Positions 54,371 through 63,313 are shown, counted from the stretch's first letter. The stretch is 64,000 bases of DNA from Candidatus Onthovicinus excrementipullorum (GCA_018712345.1 DVHG01000001.1:1-64000); one strand, 5' to 3'. Numbers and translations: made by a program. The notes: generated from the sequence alone by a model not told the origin.

Positions 54371-56737
54371 TTATTTATTGTACTCTGATTCCATACGGCT
54401 GTCAAGCTTGGCGGAGCGGGGAGCTCCCTTTTCCGTCCCCGCCGAACGGACGAGCTCGCAGACATCCAGGCAGATCTCCCGGGCCGCCTCCATATTGACC
54501 GACTCCGCGAGAACGCGGAACTTTGTCCCCGTGCGGGAGGGCGTGATCAGGACCCGCCCACCGTTGCGGCGCAGGATGATCCCCTCCCCCGGCGAGGCCG
54601 GTGCCTCCGCCGCCGATCCGAAGAGCTCATACAGCCCGGAGGGGGATATCCCACCGCTGACCTCACTGCGGAACACTCCGATCCGCGGGAGCTCCGCCGC
54701 CAGCTGATGCAGCGTACAGCGCCGCCGATCCATGATGTTCAGCAGCCGGACGGTGAGGAACAGTGCATCCCGCACCCACTGCTGTTTTTTTCCACTCTCG
54801 CGCGCCGGAGTGTCCTCCTCCCCGACCGGGGACTCCAGATAGCGCTCCGCCCGTTTCCCATAAGCTACGGCGATCTCGTCCAGATATCCCGGCGCGCTGT
54901 ACGGGAGGGCTACCTCCCCACCGGACTCCCACTGATCCTTACAGCAGATGGCCAGAAGCGTCTCCCACGGGAGCTGGGCGCCCTGCTCGTCCCACGCGGA
55001 GACGGCGGTGCCCGAGGGATCAATCACAAACCGGGGACCTCCCTCCGGTGAACAGCCCAGCCGCGCCATACAATCCTCCATGACGCGCCGCACATGGCCT
55101 CCGGTACTCTCGATCCGTGCGCTGACGGACTTAAACCCTTCCGGAGCCTGACGGCAGAGCTCCTGCCGGTACATCATGCGCACACTGCTCATATCGGATA
55201 CATCGCGACATCGCTCCTCGGAGCACTGGGTATAGTCCGCCTTACGCAGCCGGTTCTCAATATCCCGCTCAGTGTTCCGATGAATGGGGAAGCCTCCCGC
55301 GGCAAACAGGTGCAGACCGCCGCCGCGCGCATCGGTGAGGAATGCGCCGGACGACAGATTGCAGAACGCGGTGAAAAACATCAGCTGTGCCTCAAAGCAG
55401 TCCCCAAAATCCCATACGTGGCTGCCGCACATCATCATACCGGCGGTGACGGCGAGCTTGCGCGCACGGGAGGCCCGGCTGCCCTCACAGGCGATCCCCA
55501 CGCGGCGGCCCGCCGGGGAACTGGCCAGGGCCTCGCCAAGGCGCACGCACACCTCTGGGGAAAAGGACAGCTCCGGACTGATACCGTTATCCGCAAACAC
55601 ATGGAGCATCCCGCCGCCGTACTTGCAGTTTTCCGTGAGGACGGCCCCCGGCTCCACGATCTTGCGCGGCCAGACAAGAACATTCTGGCGGACACAGGCG
55701 TGATCCCGCACCATGGCGGAGGCGCCGATCACGCCGCCCTCAAACACGCTCGCCCCCCGCCCGAGGCAGGCGCCGGGAGCGAGTACGGCATCCACTGCTG
55801 CAGCGTGCTCGGCAACACACGCCCCGCGCAGCAGGACGCTGCCGCGCACCTTCGCCCCGGCACCGATCCGGCATCCGCCGCTGACGGATGTATAGGCGCC
55901 GATCACCGCCCCCTCGCCAATCTCAACGCCATCCCCGATATAAACGGGCGGTTCAATGCTGTAATCCCCAGGCGGCAGATCGCCGGCACAGTAGATCCCC
56001 TGCGAAAGCTGCGGCGGCATTTTGCAGTGCACACGCCCGCTGAGCAGATCGCGCTGGCAGCGGATGTAGGAGGAGATATCCCCGATATCGCACCAGTAAC
56101 CGGTGGCAAGATAGGCGAACAGCGCCTGACCCTGCTCCATCATCCGCGGAAAGAGATCCTTGGCAAAATCAAAGCTCTCGCCGTCCGGAATTAGTTCCAG
56201 ACAGGAGGGATCCAAAATATAGATGCCTGTATTGGCAGTGTTGCACACCGCCTGTCCCCAGCCGGGCTTTTCGATAAAACTCTCCACCCGGTTTTCCCGA
56301 TCAAAGCGGACCAGGCCGTACTCGCGCGGATCCTCCACACGGGCGACAGCGATCGTAGCCGCCGCCTGAGCGGCAGCATGATATTTCATCATTTTATCGA
56401 GCTCATAGTCGCACATGGCATCCCCGCTGATGACGAGGAACGGCTCTTTAAAATCCCGCGCGGCATTTTTCACGCTCCCGGCCGTGCCGAGCGCCTCCTC
56501 CTCCACGATGAAATTCAGCCGGATCCCCCGGTACACGTCTCCCGGGAAATTCATGCGGATCTCGTCGGGCAGATATTTGAGCGTTACGGCCGCCTCTGTC
56601 ACGCCGCACCGGGCGAGCAGGTCCAGAATATATTCCAGAATCGGCCGGCCGCACAGCGGCATCATCGGCTTGGGTGTGTCACAGGTGAGCGGCCTAAGGC
56701 GCGTCCCCTCACCGCCCGCCATAATGACTGCTTTCAT
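54371..56737 (-). CDS. Sugar nucleotidyltransferase fused to a phosphomannomutase-like domain
   Basis: A 788-residue protein. Residues 1-235 form a nucleotidyltransferase (MKAVIMAGGEGTRLRPLT, GDAMCDYEL, EKPGWG). Residues 240-380 form left-handed beta-helix hexapeptide repeats (VYIGDGVEIGEGAVIGAYTSV). Residues 390-760 are a phosphohexomutase-like region. The mutase signature (TASHNP-type serine) and the DGDxDR metal loop are not recognisable: the corresponding stretch reads VIDPSGTAVSAWDEQG. So only the transferase half is expected to be active. Such fusions occur as mannose-1-phosphate guanylyltransferases; NDP-mannose or NDP-glucose is plausible. ATG 56737 has GGAGGGG upstream; 54129-54370 downstream holds only GC-rich hairpins. 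Confidence 0.85.
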   Translation of the reverse strand: MKAVIMAGGEGTRLRPLTCDTPKPMMPLCGRPILEYILDLLARCGVTEAAVTLKYLPDEIRMNFPGDVYRGIRLNFIVEEEALGTAGSVKNAARDFKEPFLVISGDAMCDYELDKMMKYHAAAQAAATIAVARVEDPREYGLVRFDRENRVESFIEKPGWGQAVCNTANTGIYILDPSCLELIPDGESFDFAKDLFPRMMEQGQALFAYLATGYWCDIGDISSYIRCQRDLLSGRVHCKMPPQLSQGIYCAGDLPPGDYSIEPPVYIGDGVEIGEGAVIGAYTSVSGGCRIGAGAKVRGSVLLRGACVAEHAAAVDAVLAPGACLGRGASVFEGGVIGASAMVRDHACVRQNVLVWPRKIVEPGAVLTENCKYGGGMLHVFADNGISPELSFSPEVCVRLGEALASSPAGRRVGIACEGSRASRARKLAVTAGMMMCGSHVWDFGDCFEAQLMFFTAFCNLSSGAFLTDARGGGLHLFAAGGFPIHRNTERDIENRLRKADYTQCSEERCRDVSDMSSVRMMYRQELCRQAPEGFKSVSARIESTGGHVRRVMEDCMARLGCSPEGGPRFVIDPSGTAVSAWDEQGAQLPWETLLAICCKDQWESGGEVALPYSAPGYLDEIAVAYGKRAERYLESPVGEEDTPARESGKKQQWVRDALFLTVRLLNIMDRRRCTLHQLAAELPRIGVFRSEVSGGISPSGLYELFGSAAEAPASPGEGIILRRNGGRVLITPSRTGTKFRVLAESVNMEAAREICLDVCELVRSAGTEKGAPRSAKLDSRMESEYNK

Positions 56738-56806
56738 CACAAATCCCCTCCCATTCAAGTTACCGGATTATTATTGACCAGACGGCGGTTTTTTAACCGC
56801 ATCCCC

Positions 56807-56835
56807 TTGTGAAAACGGGAGAATCATGATAAAAT
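56807..56835 (+). promoter_or_regulatory. Promoter of rnhA
   Basis: TTGTGA, a 17-base spacer and TAAAAT, 28 bases before the rnhA start. Confidence 0.6.
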
Positions 56836-56862
56836 TTTTTCAGTTTAAGCGAGGAGGAGCCT

Positions 56863-57315
56863 ATGGAAACACAGCTACGTTATCAGGTTCAGATGTACAC
56901 GGACGGCGCCTGCTCCGGCAATCCGGGGCCGGGCGGCTGGGGAACGATCCTCCGGTGCAGGGGAAGGGAACAGGAACTGTGCGGCGGCGCGGCGGAGACG
57001 ACCAATAACCGCATGGAGCTGACGGCTGTCATCCGCGGCCTGAAGGCGCTGAAAAAGCCGTGCCGTGTGGAGATCTATACGGACTCCAAATACGTGGTCG
57101 ACGGCATTACCAAGGGGTGGGCACGCAGCTGGCAGGCCAACGGCTGGCGCAAAAAGGACAAAAAGCCGGCCCTCAACCCCGAGCTCTGGGAGGAGCTGCT
57201 GGAGCTGCTGGAGCTGCACGAGGTGCATTTCCATTGGATCAAGGGGCATGCCGGGCATCCGGAGAACGAGCGGTGCGACGCCATGGCCGTGCGGGAATCC
57301 CAGAAATTCCGATGA
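56863..57315 (+). CDS. rnhA: Ribonuclease HI
   Basis: A 150-residue enzyme that cuts the RNA of RNA-DNA hybrids. The catalytic carboxylates are Asp14 ([11 protein letters not shown]), Glu52 (NNRMELTAV), Asp74 (IYTDSKYV) and an Asp in NERCDAMA. The [22 protein letters not shown] basic protrusion and WIKGHAGH are also present. Start ATG 56863 with GAGGAGG upstream. Confidence 0.95.
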   Translation: METQLRYQVQMYTDGACSGNPGPGGWGTILRCRGREQELCGGAAETTNNRMELTAVIRGLKALKKPCRVEIYTDSKYVVDGITKGWARSWQANGWRKKDKKPALNPELWEELLELLELHEVHFHWIKGHAGHPENERCDAMAVRESQKFR

Positions 57316-57409
57316 GCTGATCCGTATTTTAAAGAGAATTTCCTCCACAATTAAATAGACACTTTTTCTTAATATGTATAAAATTTTCCTTAACAATTGC
57401 GTACAGTGC

Positions 57410-57439
57410 TTGAAGAGAAGGTAAAAAAGGCGCTATAAT
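57410..57439 (+). promoter_or_regulatory. Promoter of the 57.5-kb lipoprotein gene
   Basis: TTGAAG, an 18-base spacer and a perfect TATAAT (57434-57439), about 85 bases before the ATG. Confidence 0.6.
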
Positions 57440-57525
57440 GAGAAATCATAGATAAATTTCGCCCCATGAGCGGACCCGCTTTTGGGGTGTCAGCGGTTCA
57501 ACGGATATTGAGGAGGAGAAAGTGT

Positions 57526-58410
57526 ATGAAAAAAATCTATTTGAAGCTGACCGCGCTGGCGATCACTGCTGCTATGCTGTTGGCCTTTTCCGCCTGCGGT
57601 GGGGAGGAGCCGTCTGCCGACTCAACCGATCCTGCCCTCGTCGAAAGTGCTGCAGTCACTTCGAATGAGACGGAGACGCCGTCTGATGTTGAAGCCGAAA
57701 GCCAGGCGGTGCCTGCCTCCGGCGAAGAACCTGCCACACAGAACGGAGGAGGGACAGATACACCGAGCACCTCAAAGTCCCCCGTTACGGATAATCAGGC
57801 CGCGCTGACGCTGTACAACAACGCGGCGAACGATGTCAAATCCTCCAAACCGGCTATGACTAAAGAGCGCTGGACAGAATTTGAAAGTCTGGGCAAAGGG
57901 GGCGGTTCTCTTGAGTTCCTTCGGGACAGCATTAACAAGTTGATCCCCAGGCCCCAAGACGAAGTCTATTCTAATGGGACCAATTACAACGAGATTTTCC
58001 CGGCAATTGGTCAGTCCTGGTCCAGCAAATTGACCTTAAACGAAATCCAAAGCATTTCCTGTACGGATGACGGAAGTAATTACATCGTGGATATGACACT
58101 GGTGTCAGAGGATATCCCCACTTCTGTAACTGACTATTCAACTACAAAAATTGGAAAGGCCATGGCCGTGAATCCCGGTGTTGAACTGCAAAAGGGCGTG
58201 GAGAGCGTTAACGGTAAATTGACCGGATGGGATCAGACATACCATGACTGCACCATTCATGCTGTAGTAGACAAAAACACCGGAAAGCTCAAAGAAACCA
58301 CGCATACGCTTTATTTTTCACTGACGTTAAAGGGAAATGTCGTTATCCCTCTTCCGAGCAACGGAGTAACGGTAAACCTGAAAATCACTGAGATTTATAC
58401 ATTTTCCTGA
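57526..58410 (+). CDS. Putative lipoprotein of unknown function
   Basis: A 294-residue protein with a lipoprotein signal (AAMLLAFSAC, Cys24), then a Ser/Thr/Glu/Pro-rich linker of about 60 residues and a C-terminal domain beginning ALTLYNNAANDV. The end, HAVVDKNTGKLKETTHTLYFSL...VTVNLKITEIYTF, suggests a beta-rich ligand-binding domain. Layout and the LYNxAAxxV motif resemble the lipoprotein at 36953-37723. ATG 57526 is placed by GAGGAGGAG upstream. Single gene with its own promoter and terminator. Confidence 0.78.
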   Translation: MKKIYLKLTALAITAAMLLAFSACGGEEPSADSTDPALVESAAVTSNETETPSDVEAESQAVPASGEEPATQNGGGTDTPSTSKSPVTDNQAALTLYNNAANDVKSSKPAMTKERWTEFESLGKGGGSLEFLRDSINKLIPRPQDEVYSNGTNYNEIFPAIGQSWSSKLTLNEIQSISCTDDGSNYIVDMTLVSEDIPTSVTDYSTTKIGKAMAVNPGVELQKGVESVNGKLTGWDQTYHDCTIHAVVDKNTGKLKETTHTLYFSLTLKGNVVIPLPSNGVTVNLKITEIYTFS

Positions 58411-58432
58411 TAATTAAGTGCAACAGCACATT

Positions 58433-58459
58433 CAGCTCCCGTAAGAATACGGGAGCTGT
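58433..58459 (+). terminator. Terminator after the lipoprotein gene
   Basis: CAGCTCCCGTA and TACGGGAGCTG form a perfect 11-bp stem, followed by TATTTTTTA. Confidence 0.9.
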
Positions 58460-58601
58460 ATTTTTTATCCATCACTATTGTGTCCAAGTGGAAAAATTAT
58501 GTCAAACGGAAAACGACGACGCCTGTGATTCCCTCTGCGACAGATGAATCGACGGTGAACGGGCAAGCTTTGGTTCTCTGTAAATCGGAATAACATCAGT
58601 T

Positions 58602-58630
58602 TTGCAATCCACATCAGAATCTGATAAAAT
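58602..58630 (+). promoter_or_regulatory. Promoter of the GH31 gene
   Basis: TTGCAA, a 17-base spacer and TAAAAT, 24 bases before the GTG start at 58654. Confidence 0.6.
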
Positions 58631-58653
58631 AGGGCATTGAAGGAGGAGTAACG

Positions 58654-60228
58654 GTGCGTTATCGATTAAAATTCACCCTGCTGCCCGGTGAGGCATGGTA
58701 CGGTGCAAATATCAGCGACGGCTGGAAGCTGCCGATCACCGAGAAGAGCAAAACCAAAACAGATACCCGCTACATCAGCAGTTATAATCAGGCGTCCCCC
58801 CTGTGGCTGAGCACAAAGGGGCGCTACCTGTGGAGCGATGAGGGGTATCTGGTAAAATGGAAAAAAGGCAAAGCAAGCTGTTTTTCAAAAAAGGCGGAGA
58901 TCCGGCTGTATGACGGCTTTGAAACGCTGCGCGGGGCCTACCTGGCCGCCGCCAAAAATCACTTCCCCTTTGACGGGAAAATCCCTGATGAGATGATGTT
59001 CCGCGGGCCACAGTACTGCACCTGGATTCATCTGGCGACCAATCAAAGGCAGACCGATATTTTAAAGTTTGCAAAAAGTATTCTGGCCGCGGGCATGCCG
59101 CCCGGTGAGCTGATTATTGACGACGGCTGGCAGACCACATTCGGCCACTGGGATTTTCACCCGGATAAATTTACGGACCCCAGGGCCATGATCTGCGAAC
59201 TGCATGCGATGGGCTTTAAAGTTATTTTATGGATCTGCCCCTTTGTCGCGCCGGAGGCGCCGGACTATGAAATGATGGTTCGGGAAAAAATGCTGGTACG
59301 TGACCGCCGGGGTAAAGTGGCCTCCCGCGTCTGGTGGAACGGGAAGCACCCCCTGCTGGATTTTTCCAATCCCCGGTCTGTGAAATGGTTTGAGGACCTC
59401 ACGGCACATTTGATGGCGGATTACGGCGTGGACGGATTTAAGCAGGATGCCGGTGACGCCTACTTTTACAAGGACAGCGACCGCACGTTCCGCCCTGGCG
59501 TGGATGCCAATGAGCAGTCCTTCCTGTGGGCGGAGACCGCGCGAAAGTACAGCTTTAACGAGCTGCGCGCCTGTTTTAAGGGCGGCGGCTGGGGGGTGAC
59601 GCAGCGGCTGTCCGATAAAACCCACAGCTGGGACCGGAACGGCCTGAACACCCTGATCCCCAATGCGCTGCTGCAGGGGCTGTGCGGATACCCCTATTCC
59701 TGCCCGGATATGATTGGCGGCGGTGAGATCAGCAGCTTTAAGGAAAAAACAGGCGAGGTCTTTGACCGGGATAAACGGGAGGATCAGTTTGATACGGAGC
59801 TGCTCACCCGTTGGTGCCAGTGCAGCGCGCTCATGCCCATGATGCAGTACAGCTTTGCTCTGTGGAATTTGAAGGATGAAACCGCCCGGAATGCCTCCCT
59901 CAGCGCTGCGAAGCTGCATGTGGCATATGCGGATCAAATCATTGCACTGGCAAAGCAGGCGAGCGTGACCGGTGAGCCGATCATCCGCAGTGCGGAATAT
60001 CAGTACCCCCATGAGGGGTATGAGGCGGTAAAGGATCTGTTCTTCCTGGGGGATTCCATTTTAGTTGCCCCCGTGGTCAAAAAGGGCGAGCGTCAAAAAA
60101 CGGTGCGCCTGCCGGCGGGGAACTGGAAATACCTGCCCACCGGTACGGTCTATCCCGGCGGGCAGCAGGTCACCGTGGAAGCTCCGCTCTCCGTGCTCCC
60201 ACTCTTTGAAAAAATGCAACAGCAGTAA
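58654..60228 (+). CDS. Glycoside hydrolase family 31 enzyme (compact, MYORG/alpha-galactosidase-like)
   Basis: A 524-residue intracellular enzyme with no signal peptide. The GH31 barrel is clear: IIDDGWQTTFGHWDFHPDKF, nucleophile Asp265 in GFKQDAGD, and the probable acid/base Asp352 in CPDMIGGG. A small beta domain follows, with LFFLGDSILVAPVV. The substrate-loop sequence DPRAMICELHAMGFKVILWICPF resembles the MYORG branch that hydrolyses alpha-galactosides; alpha-glucosidase or alpha-xylosidase cannot be excluded. GTG 58654 has AAGGAGGAGTAACG upstream. Single gene, perhaps supplying intracellular breakdown of imported glycans. Confidence 0.88.
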   Translation: MRYRLKFTLLPGEAWYGANISDGWKLPITEKSKTKTDTRYISSYNQASPLWLSTKGRYLWSDEGYLVKWKKGKASCFSKKAEIRLYDGFETLRGAYLAAAKNHFPFDGKIPDEMMFRGPQYCTWIHLATNQRQTDILKFAKSILAAGMPPGELIIDDGWQTTFGHWDFHPDKFTDPRAMICELHAMGFKVILWICPFVAPEAPDYEMMVREKMLVRDRRGKVASRVWWNGKHPLLDFSNPRSVKWFEDLTAHLMADYGVDGFKQDAGDAYFYKDSDRTFRPGVDANEQSFLWAETARKYSFNELRACFKGGGWGVTQRLSDKTHSWDRNGLNTLIPNALLQGLCGYPYSCPDMIGGGEISSFKEKTGEVFDRDKREDQFDTELLTRWCQCSALMPMMQYSFALWNLKDETARNASLSAAKLHVAYADQIIALAKQASVTGEPIIRSAEYQYPHEGYEAVKDLFFLGDSILVAPVVKKGERQKTVRLPAGNWKYLPTGTVYPGGQQVTVEAPLSVLPLFEKMQQQ

Positions 60229-60231
60229 AGC

Positions 60232-60266
60232 GGAACCGGGTGCGCACAGGATACGCACCCGGTTCC
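60232..60266 (+). terminator. Terminator after the GH31 gene
   Basis: GGAACCGGGTGCG and CGCACCCGGTTCC form a perfect 13-bp stem with a 9-base loop, followed by ATTTA. Confidence 0.8.
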
Positions 60267-60300
60267 ATTTACCGTTTATAATCAATCCGGCCGCAGTCAA

Positions 60301-60549
60301 TCACTGCCGCGCGGCATCCGGCGCACGGTACAGCCGGCGTGTATTGCTGAACGCGCACAGGTACCCGATATGCACGATCACCGTGCCCAGGCCGTAGAGT
60401 AGGATAGGGACCATGCAGATTACCAGATAGATCCCCTGCATCTCCTCCGGCATCTGCTGCACCGCCCAAATCCGGTCGGAGAAAGCGAGAAATAGTGCCG
60501 ACGGGATATTCCACACGGCGCAACCAGCAGTTGCATCCAATATTTCCGG
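60301..60549 (-). pseudogene. Possible remnant of a membrane protein gene
   Basis: The minus-strand frame encodes about 80 residues with two hydrophobic helices (VWNIPSALFLAFSDRIW; GIYLVICMVPILLYGLGTVIVHIGYLCAF). It lacks a good start; TTG 60540 has no close ribosome site. Its sequence is membrane-protein-like and may be the C-terminal tail of a decayed gene. Not recognised. Confidence 0.35.
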
Positions 60550-60562
60550 TTAAATCTCCATT

Positions 60563-60592
60563 GAAAAAAGCCCCGGACAGGGGCCCTTTTTC
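60563..60592 (-). terminator. Terminator after the 60.6-kb gene
   Basis: On the minus strand GAAAAAGGGCCCC pairs with GGGGCTTTTTTC around a short loop, ending in a T run; 14 bases after the stop at 60607. Confidence 0.8.
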
Positions 60593-60606
60593 AAAAATTT
60601 TAGAAT

Positions 60607-61224
60607 CTATATTTTTGCAAGCTCATCCGCGTGCTCCCGGATATACGCGAGGATCAGCGGCTCAAGCGAATGCTTCTCCATCAGGTGCGCAAATTTTTCA
60701 TCGCACTCCATGACGAGTTTGTAGTCGAGTGAAACGCTCTCATTGCCCTCATCAAACATATCGTACTCCTGCTTCACGGGCAGATAGGCCTTTTCCGCGC
60801 CCACGGCCCGGACCGCCTCCACCAGCTGGCCTGTCAGCGGCTGCGTGCTCTGGCGGAAAAAGTCGCTCAGCTTGCCCTGGCCGACATCGTCCATCAGGAA
60901 CCAGAGCGCATATACGTTGCGCGCCGCCTCCGGGTAGTCCTGAAAGCTCGCGTCAGGCGTGCCCGTCTTCTGCAGGCTGACCTGGATATTTGCCGCCACA
61001 CCCTGAAAGAGCCCCTCATCCCCGGAGGTGCGGATCTTCTCCGCACTCATACGGTTGTCCTCCCCGCGCAGGCGCTGGGCATTCTCGATAAAGGCCATCT
61101 CCTTCCGGTGGGCCTCCCGCATCTTCCTGCTGCGCTCGATGGCCTTTTTCCACAGGAACACCACGCCGATGATGAGCAAAATCAGAATCAGCCACAAGTA
61201 CCAGTACTCAATCAAGATCTCCAT
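60607..61224 (-). CDS. Membrane-anchored protein of unknown function
   Basis: A 205-residue protein with one N-terminal membrane segment (YWYLWLILILLIIGVVFLW). A charged helical region (KAIERSRKMREAHRKEMAFIENAQRL) follows, then a soluble domain with WFLMDDVGQGKLSDFFRQ and a helical C terminus. I do not recognise the family. Its ATG overlaps the rsmI stop (TAATG), so it is translationally coupled to rsmI. Last gene of a three-gene unit. Confidence 0.7.
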   Translation of the reverse strand: MEILIEYWYLWLILILLIIGVVFLWKKAIERSRKMREAHRKEMAFIENAQRLRGEDNRMSAEKIRTSGDEGLFQGVAANIQVSLQKTGTPDASFQDYPEAARNVYALWFLMDDVGQGKLSDFFRQSTQPLTGQLVEAVRAVGAEKAYLPVKQEYDMFDEGNESVSLDYKLVMECDEKFAHLMEKHSLEPLILAYIREHADELAKI

Positions 61225-62054
61225 TATTCTTCCTCCTGAAGCAGTTTATAAATTTCTCCCTTGGCGCATCCGCTCGCCTTCGCGGCCTTTTTGGCCGCCA
61301 GACTGGGCGGGTCCCCGGCACGCATCCACTCCCGCGCGGCCTGTGCCGCCTCCTCAAGCGTCATCCCGGCCCGCTCCCCCTCAGGAGCACCCGCGAGGAT
61401 GAGCACGATCTCCCCCTTGAGGTGCCCGTCTCCGTAGTCCCGGACGGCCTGTTCCAGCGTGGTGCGGATGACCTGCTCGTGAATCTTGGTGAGTTCGCGG
61501 ACGATGGTGATCTCCCGATCGCCAAAGGCCTGCGCCAGATCCTTTAACGTATTGGCGAGCTTGTGCGGCGCCTCATAAAAGATCATGGTGCGCTTTTCAT
61601 CCTTCAGGCCCTCCAGATGGTCACGGCGGCTCTTTTTATTGACGCTCAAAAAGCCCTCAAATGTAAATCGCCCCGTGTGCATCCCGGAGAGCGCCAGCGC
61701 CGCGATCAATGCTGACGGCCCGGGGACGGCGTTGACCTTGATCCCCCGTGCATGGCAGAGGGCCACCAGATCCTCCCCCGGATCCGAGATGGCGGGCATC
61801 CCCGCATCCGTCACAATGGCACAGCTCTCACCGGCCAGAATCCGGTCCGTAATCATCACGCCGCGCTCGCGCTTGTTGTGCTCAAAGTAGCTGACCATCG
61901 GCTTTTTGATTCCAAAGTGGTTGAGCAGCTTGAGCGTGACCCGCGTATCCTCCGCGGCGATAAAATCACAGCTTGACAAGGTCTCCACGGCGCGCGGGGA
62001 CAAGTCCCCGAGGTTTCCGATCGGCGTGCCGACCACATAGAGTTCCCCGCTCAT
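61224..62054 (-). CDS. rsmI: 16S rRNA (cytidine(1402)-2'-O)-methyltransferase
   Basis: A 276-residue tetrapyrrole-methylase-fold enzyme. The diagnostic motifs are VVGTPIGNLGDLSPRAVETL, EDTRVTLKLLNHFGIKK, SDAG-type TDAGMPAISDPG and AVPGPSALIAALALSG; the tail has the usual helix-rich module. It modifies C1402 in the ribosomal P site. Of two adjacent ATGs, the one at 62054 has GGAGG six bases upstream and is chosen. It overlaps the stop of the preceding methyltransferase gene. Confidence 0.95.
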   Translation of the reverse strand: MSGELYVVGTPIGNLGDLSPRAVETLSSCDFIAAEDTRVTLKLLNHFGIKKPMVSYFEHNKRERGVMITDRILAGESCAIVTDAGMPAISDPGEDLVALCHARGIKVNAVPGPSALIAALALSGMHTGRFTFEGFLSVNKKSRRDHLEGLKDEKRTMIFYEAPHKLANTLKDLAQAFGDREITIVRELTKIHEQVIRTTLEQAVRDYGDGHLKGEIVLILAGAPEGERAGMTLEEAAQAAREWMRAGDPPSLAAKKAAKASGCAKGEIYKLLQEEE

Positions 62055-62776
62055 CATACGCCTCCGTTCAAAAATTTTTCCATCTGCTCCGTGCGCTTTC
62101 CGTCCGCAGCGCGGGAGATCAGCATCGTCTCCATTCGCAGGCCGGGCCTCCCGCCGAGGACCCCCTCGATCAGCATCAGCCGCGGCTCTTTCCCCGGACA
62201 TGCCGCCACCGGACGCATCCGCTTGGGCTCAATGCGTGATGCTCGCATGGCGCACAGCGCATCGCACAGCCGCTCCACGGGGAAGCAGACACACAGCCGC
62301 CCGCCCTGATTGAGCACGCGGGATGCGCAGCGGCAGACGGTATCAATATCCGCCATGGCATCATGCCGCGCAAGGTCAGCCGCCCGCTCACGGCTCGGAT
62401 ATCCGCTGCCGGACCGAAAATAGGGCGGGTTCATGGTGACCAGATCATACCGCCGCCGCACCGAACGCCAAAAGTTCCGGATATCGGCGCAGACGACCTC
62501 CATCCGCTCCTGCATGCCGCTTTTCTCCGCCCCCAGGCGTGCGAGCGCGCACGCGCGCTCTGAGAGATCCACCGCCGTGATAAAAAGCGGCCGCTGTGTG
62601 CGGCACCACAGCAGCGGAATAATTCCGCACCCGGTCCCAAAGTCACAGGCCCGCTCCGAGCGTTCCGCACGGGCAAACGAGGCAAGGAGCAGGGAGTCCT
62701 CATTAAACGTATGCGGCGGGGCCGTACAGGCAACGATCCCCCCGCCGAGCTGTTCCAGATGAAAATCAACATTCAC
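62054..62776 (-). CDS. TrmN6-type SAM-dependent methyltransferase
   Basis: A 240-residue class I methyltransferase. The SAM motif is CDFGTGCGIIPLLW, and the NPPY motif (TMNPPYFRSGSG) points to N6-adenine methylation, as in tRNA1(Val) A37 enzymes (YfiC/TrmN6) commonly paired with rsmI in Firmicutes. It has an early ...FNEDSLLLASFA motif typical of the family. GTG 62776 has GGTGG seven bases upstream; a TTG six codons earlier lies only a base or two from AGGA. Confidence 0.85.
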   Translation of the reverse strand: MNVDFHLEQLGGGIVACTAPPHTFNEDSLLLASFARAERSERACDFGTGCGIIPLLWCRTQRPLFITAVDLSERACALARLGAEKSGMQERMEVVCADIRNFWRSVRRRYDLVTMNPPYFRSGSGYPSRERAADLARHDAMADIDTVCRCASRVLNQGGRLCVCFPVERLCDALCAMRASRIEPKRMRPVAACPGKEPRLMLIEGVLGGRPGLRMETMLISRAADGKRTEQMEKFLNGGV

Positions 62777-62868
62777 GACATTGCCACCGCGCAATTCCTA
62801 TTGATCCAAAAGATACCGCACTTATCATATCATAAAAACGCCGGCAATACCAGCGTACAGGTAAAGAA

Positions 62869-62898
62869 AAAGCGGGAGAAAAAACTCTCTCCCGCTTT
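62869..62898 (-). terminator. Terminator of the ferredoxin gene
   Basis: AAAGCGGGAGA and TCTCCCGCTTT form a perfect 11-bp stem followed on the minus strand by TTCTTTACC. It lies 25 bases after the stop. Confidence 0.85.
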
Positions 62899-62922
62899 CT
62901 GGTTGCACTTTATTGCATGCAC

Positions 62923-63093
62923 TTATGCCTGCTGGGGAGCACCCACCGGGCAGGTATCTGCACAGGCGCCGCACTCCGTGCACAGATCCGGATCGATGAC
63001 ATACTTGCCGTCGCCCTCGGAAATGGCGGATACGGGGCACTCAGCCTCACACGCGCCGCAGGAAATGCAGTCGTCAGAAATATGATAAGCCAT
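62923..63093 (-). CDS. Small 2[4Fe-4S] ferredoxin
   Basis: A 56-residue ferredoxin. Two CxxCxxCxxxCP motifs occur: CISCGACEAECP (residues 9-20) and CTECGACADTCP (38-49), the clostridial-type electron carrier. The sequence between them is acidic (SEGDGKYVIDPD). It transfers electrons at low potential in anaerobic metabolism. Start ATG 63093 is set by AAAGGAGGTACATATC. It is a single gene with its own promoter and terminator. Confidence 0.95.
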   Translation of the reverse strand: MAYHISDDCISCGACEAECPVSAISEGDGKYVIDPDLCTECGACADTCPVGAPQQA

Positions 63094-63129
63094 GATATGT
63101 ACCTCCTTTTATGGTTCATTACATTTAGA

Positions 63130-63157
63130 ATTGTATCACTAAATTCGTAAAAATCAA
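63130..63157 (-). promoter_or_regulatory. Promoter of the ferredoxin gene
   Basis: On the minus strand TTGATT (63152-63157), a 16-base spacer and TACAAT (63130-63135). Confidence 0.65.
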
Positions 63158-63206
63158 TAGAAAATTGCAAAAAATTTTGTGTTAGTTACGGCTAACTGTA
63201 CGGTTG

Positions 63207-63218
63207 CACAAATTTGTG
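63207..63218. promoter_or_regulatory. Palindrome CACAAATTTGTG between divergent promoters
   Basis: A perfect 12-base palindrome between the ferredoxin and GH89 genes, 20 bases upstream of the GH89 -35. Could be an operator for the GH89 gene. The factor is unknown. Confidence 0.4.
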
Positions 63219-63238
63219 TAAAAATTTTTTCTCCTCCC

Positions 63239-63266
63239 TTGACAGAATCAAAAATTTCCTTATAAT
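63239..63266 (+). promoter_or_regulatory. Promoter of the GH89 gene
   Basis: TTGACA, a 16-base spacer and TATAAT, both perfect hexamers. The ATG follows 47 bases later. Confidence 0.8.
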
Positions 63267-63313
63267 TCTTACCATAATAGTTCCCTGAACATACCGGCAG
63301 GAGGTTTCATATC

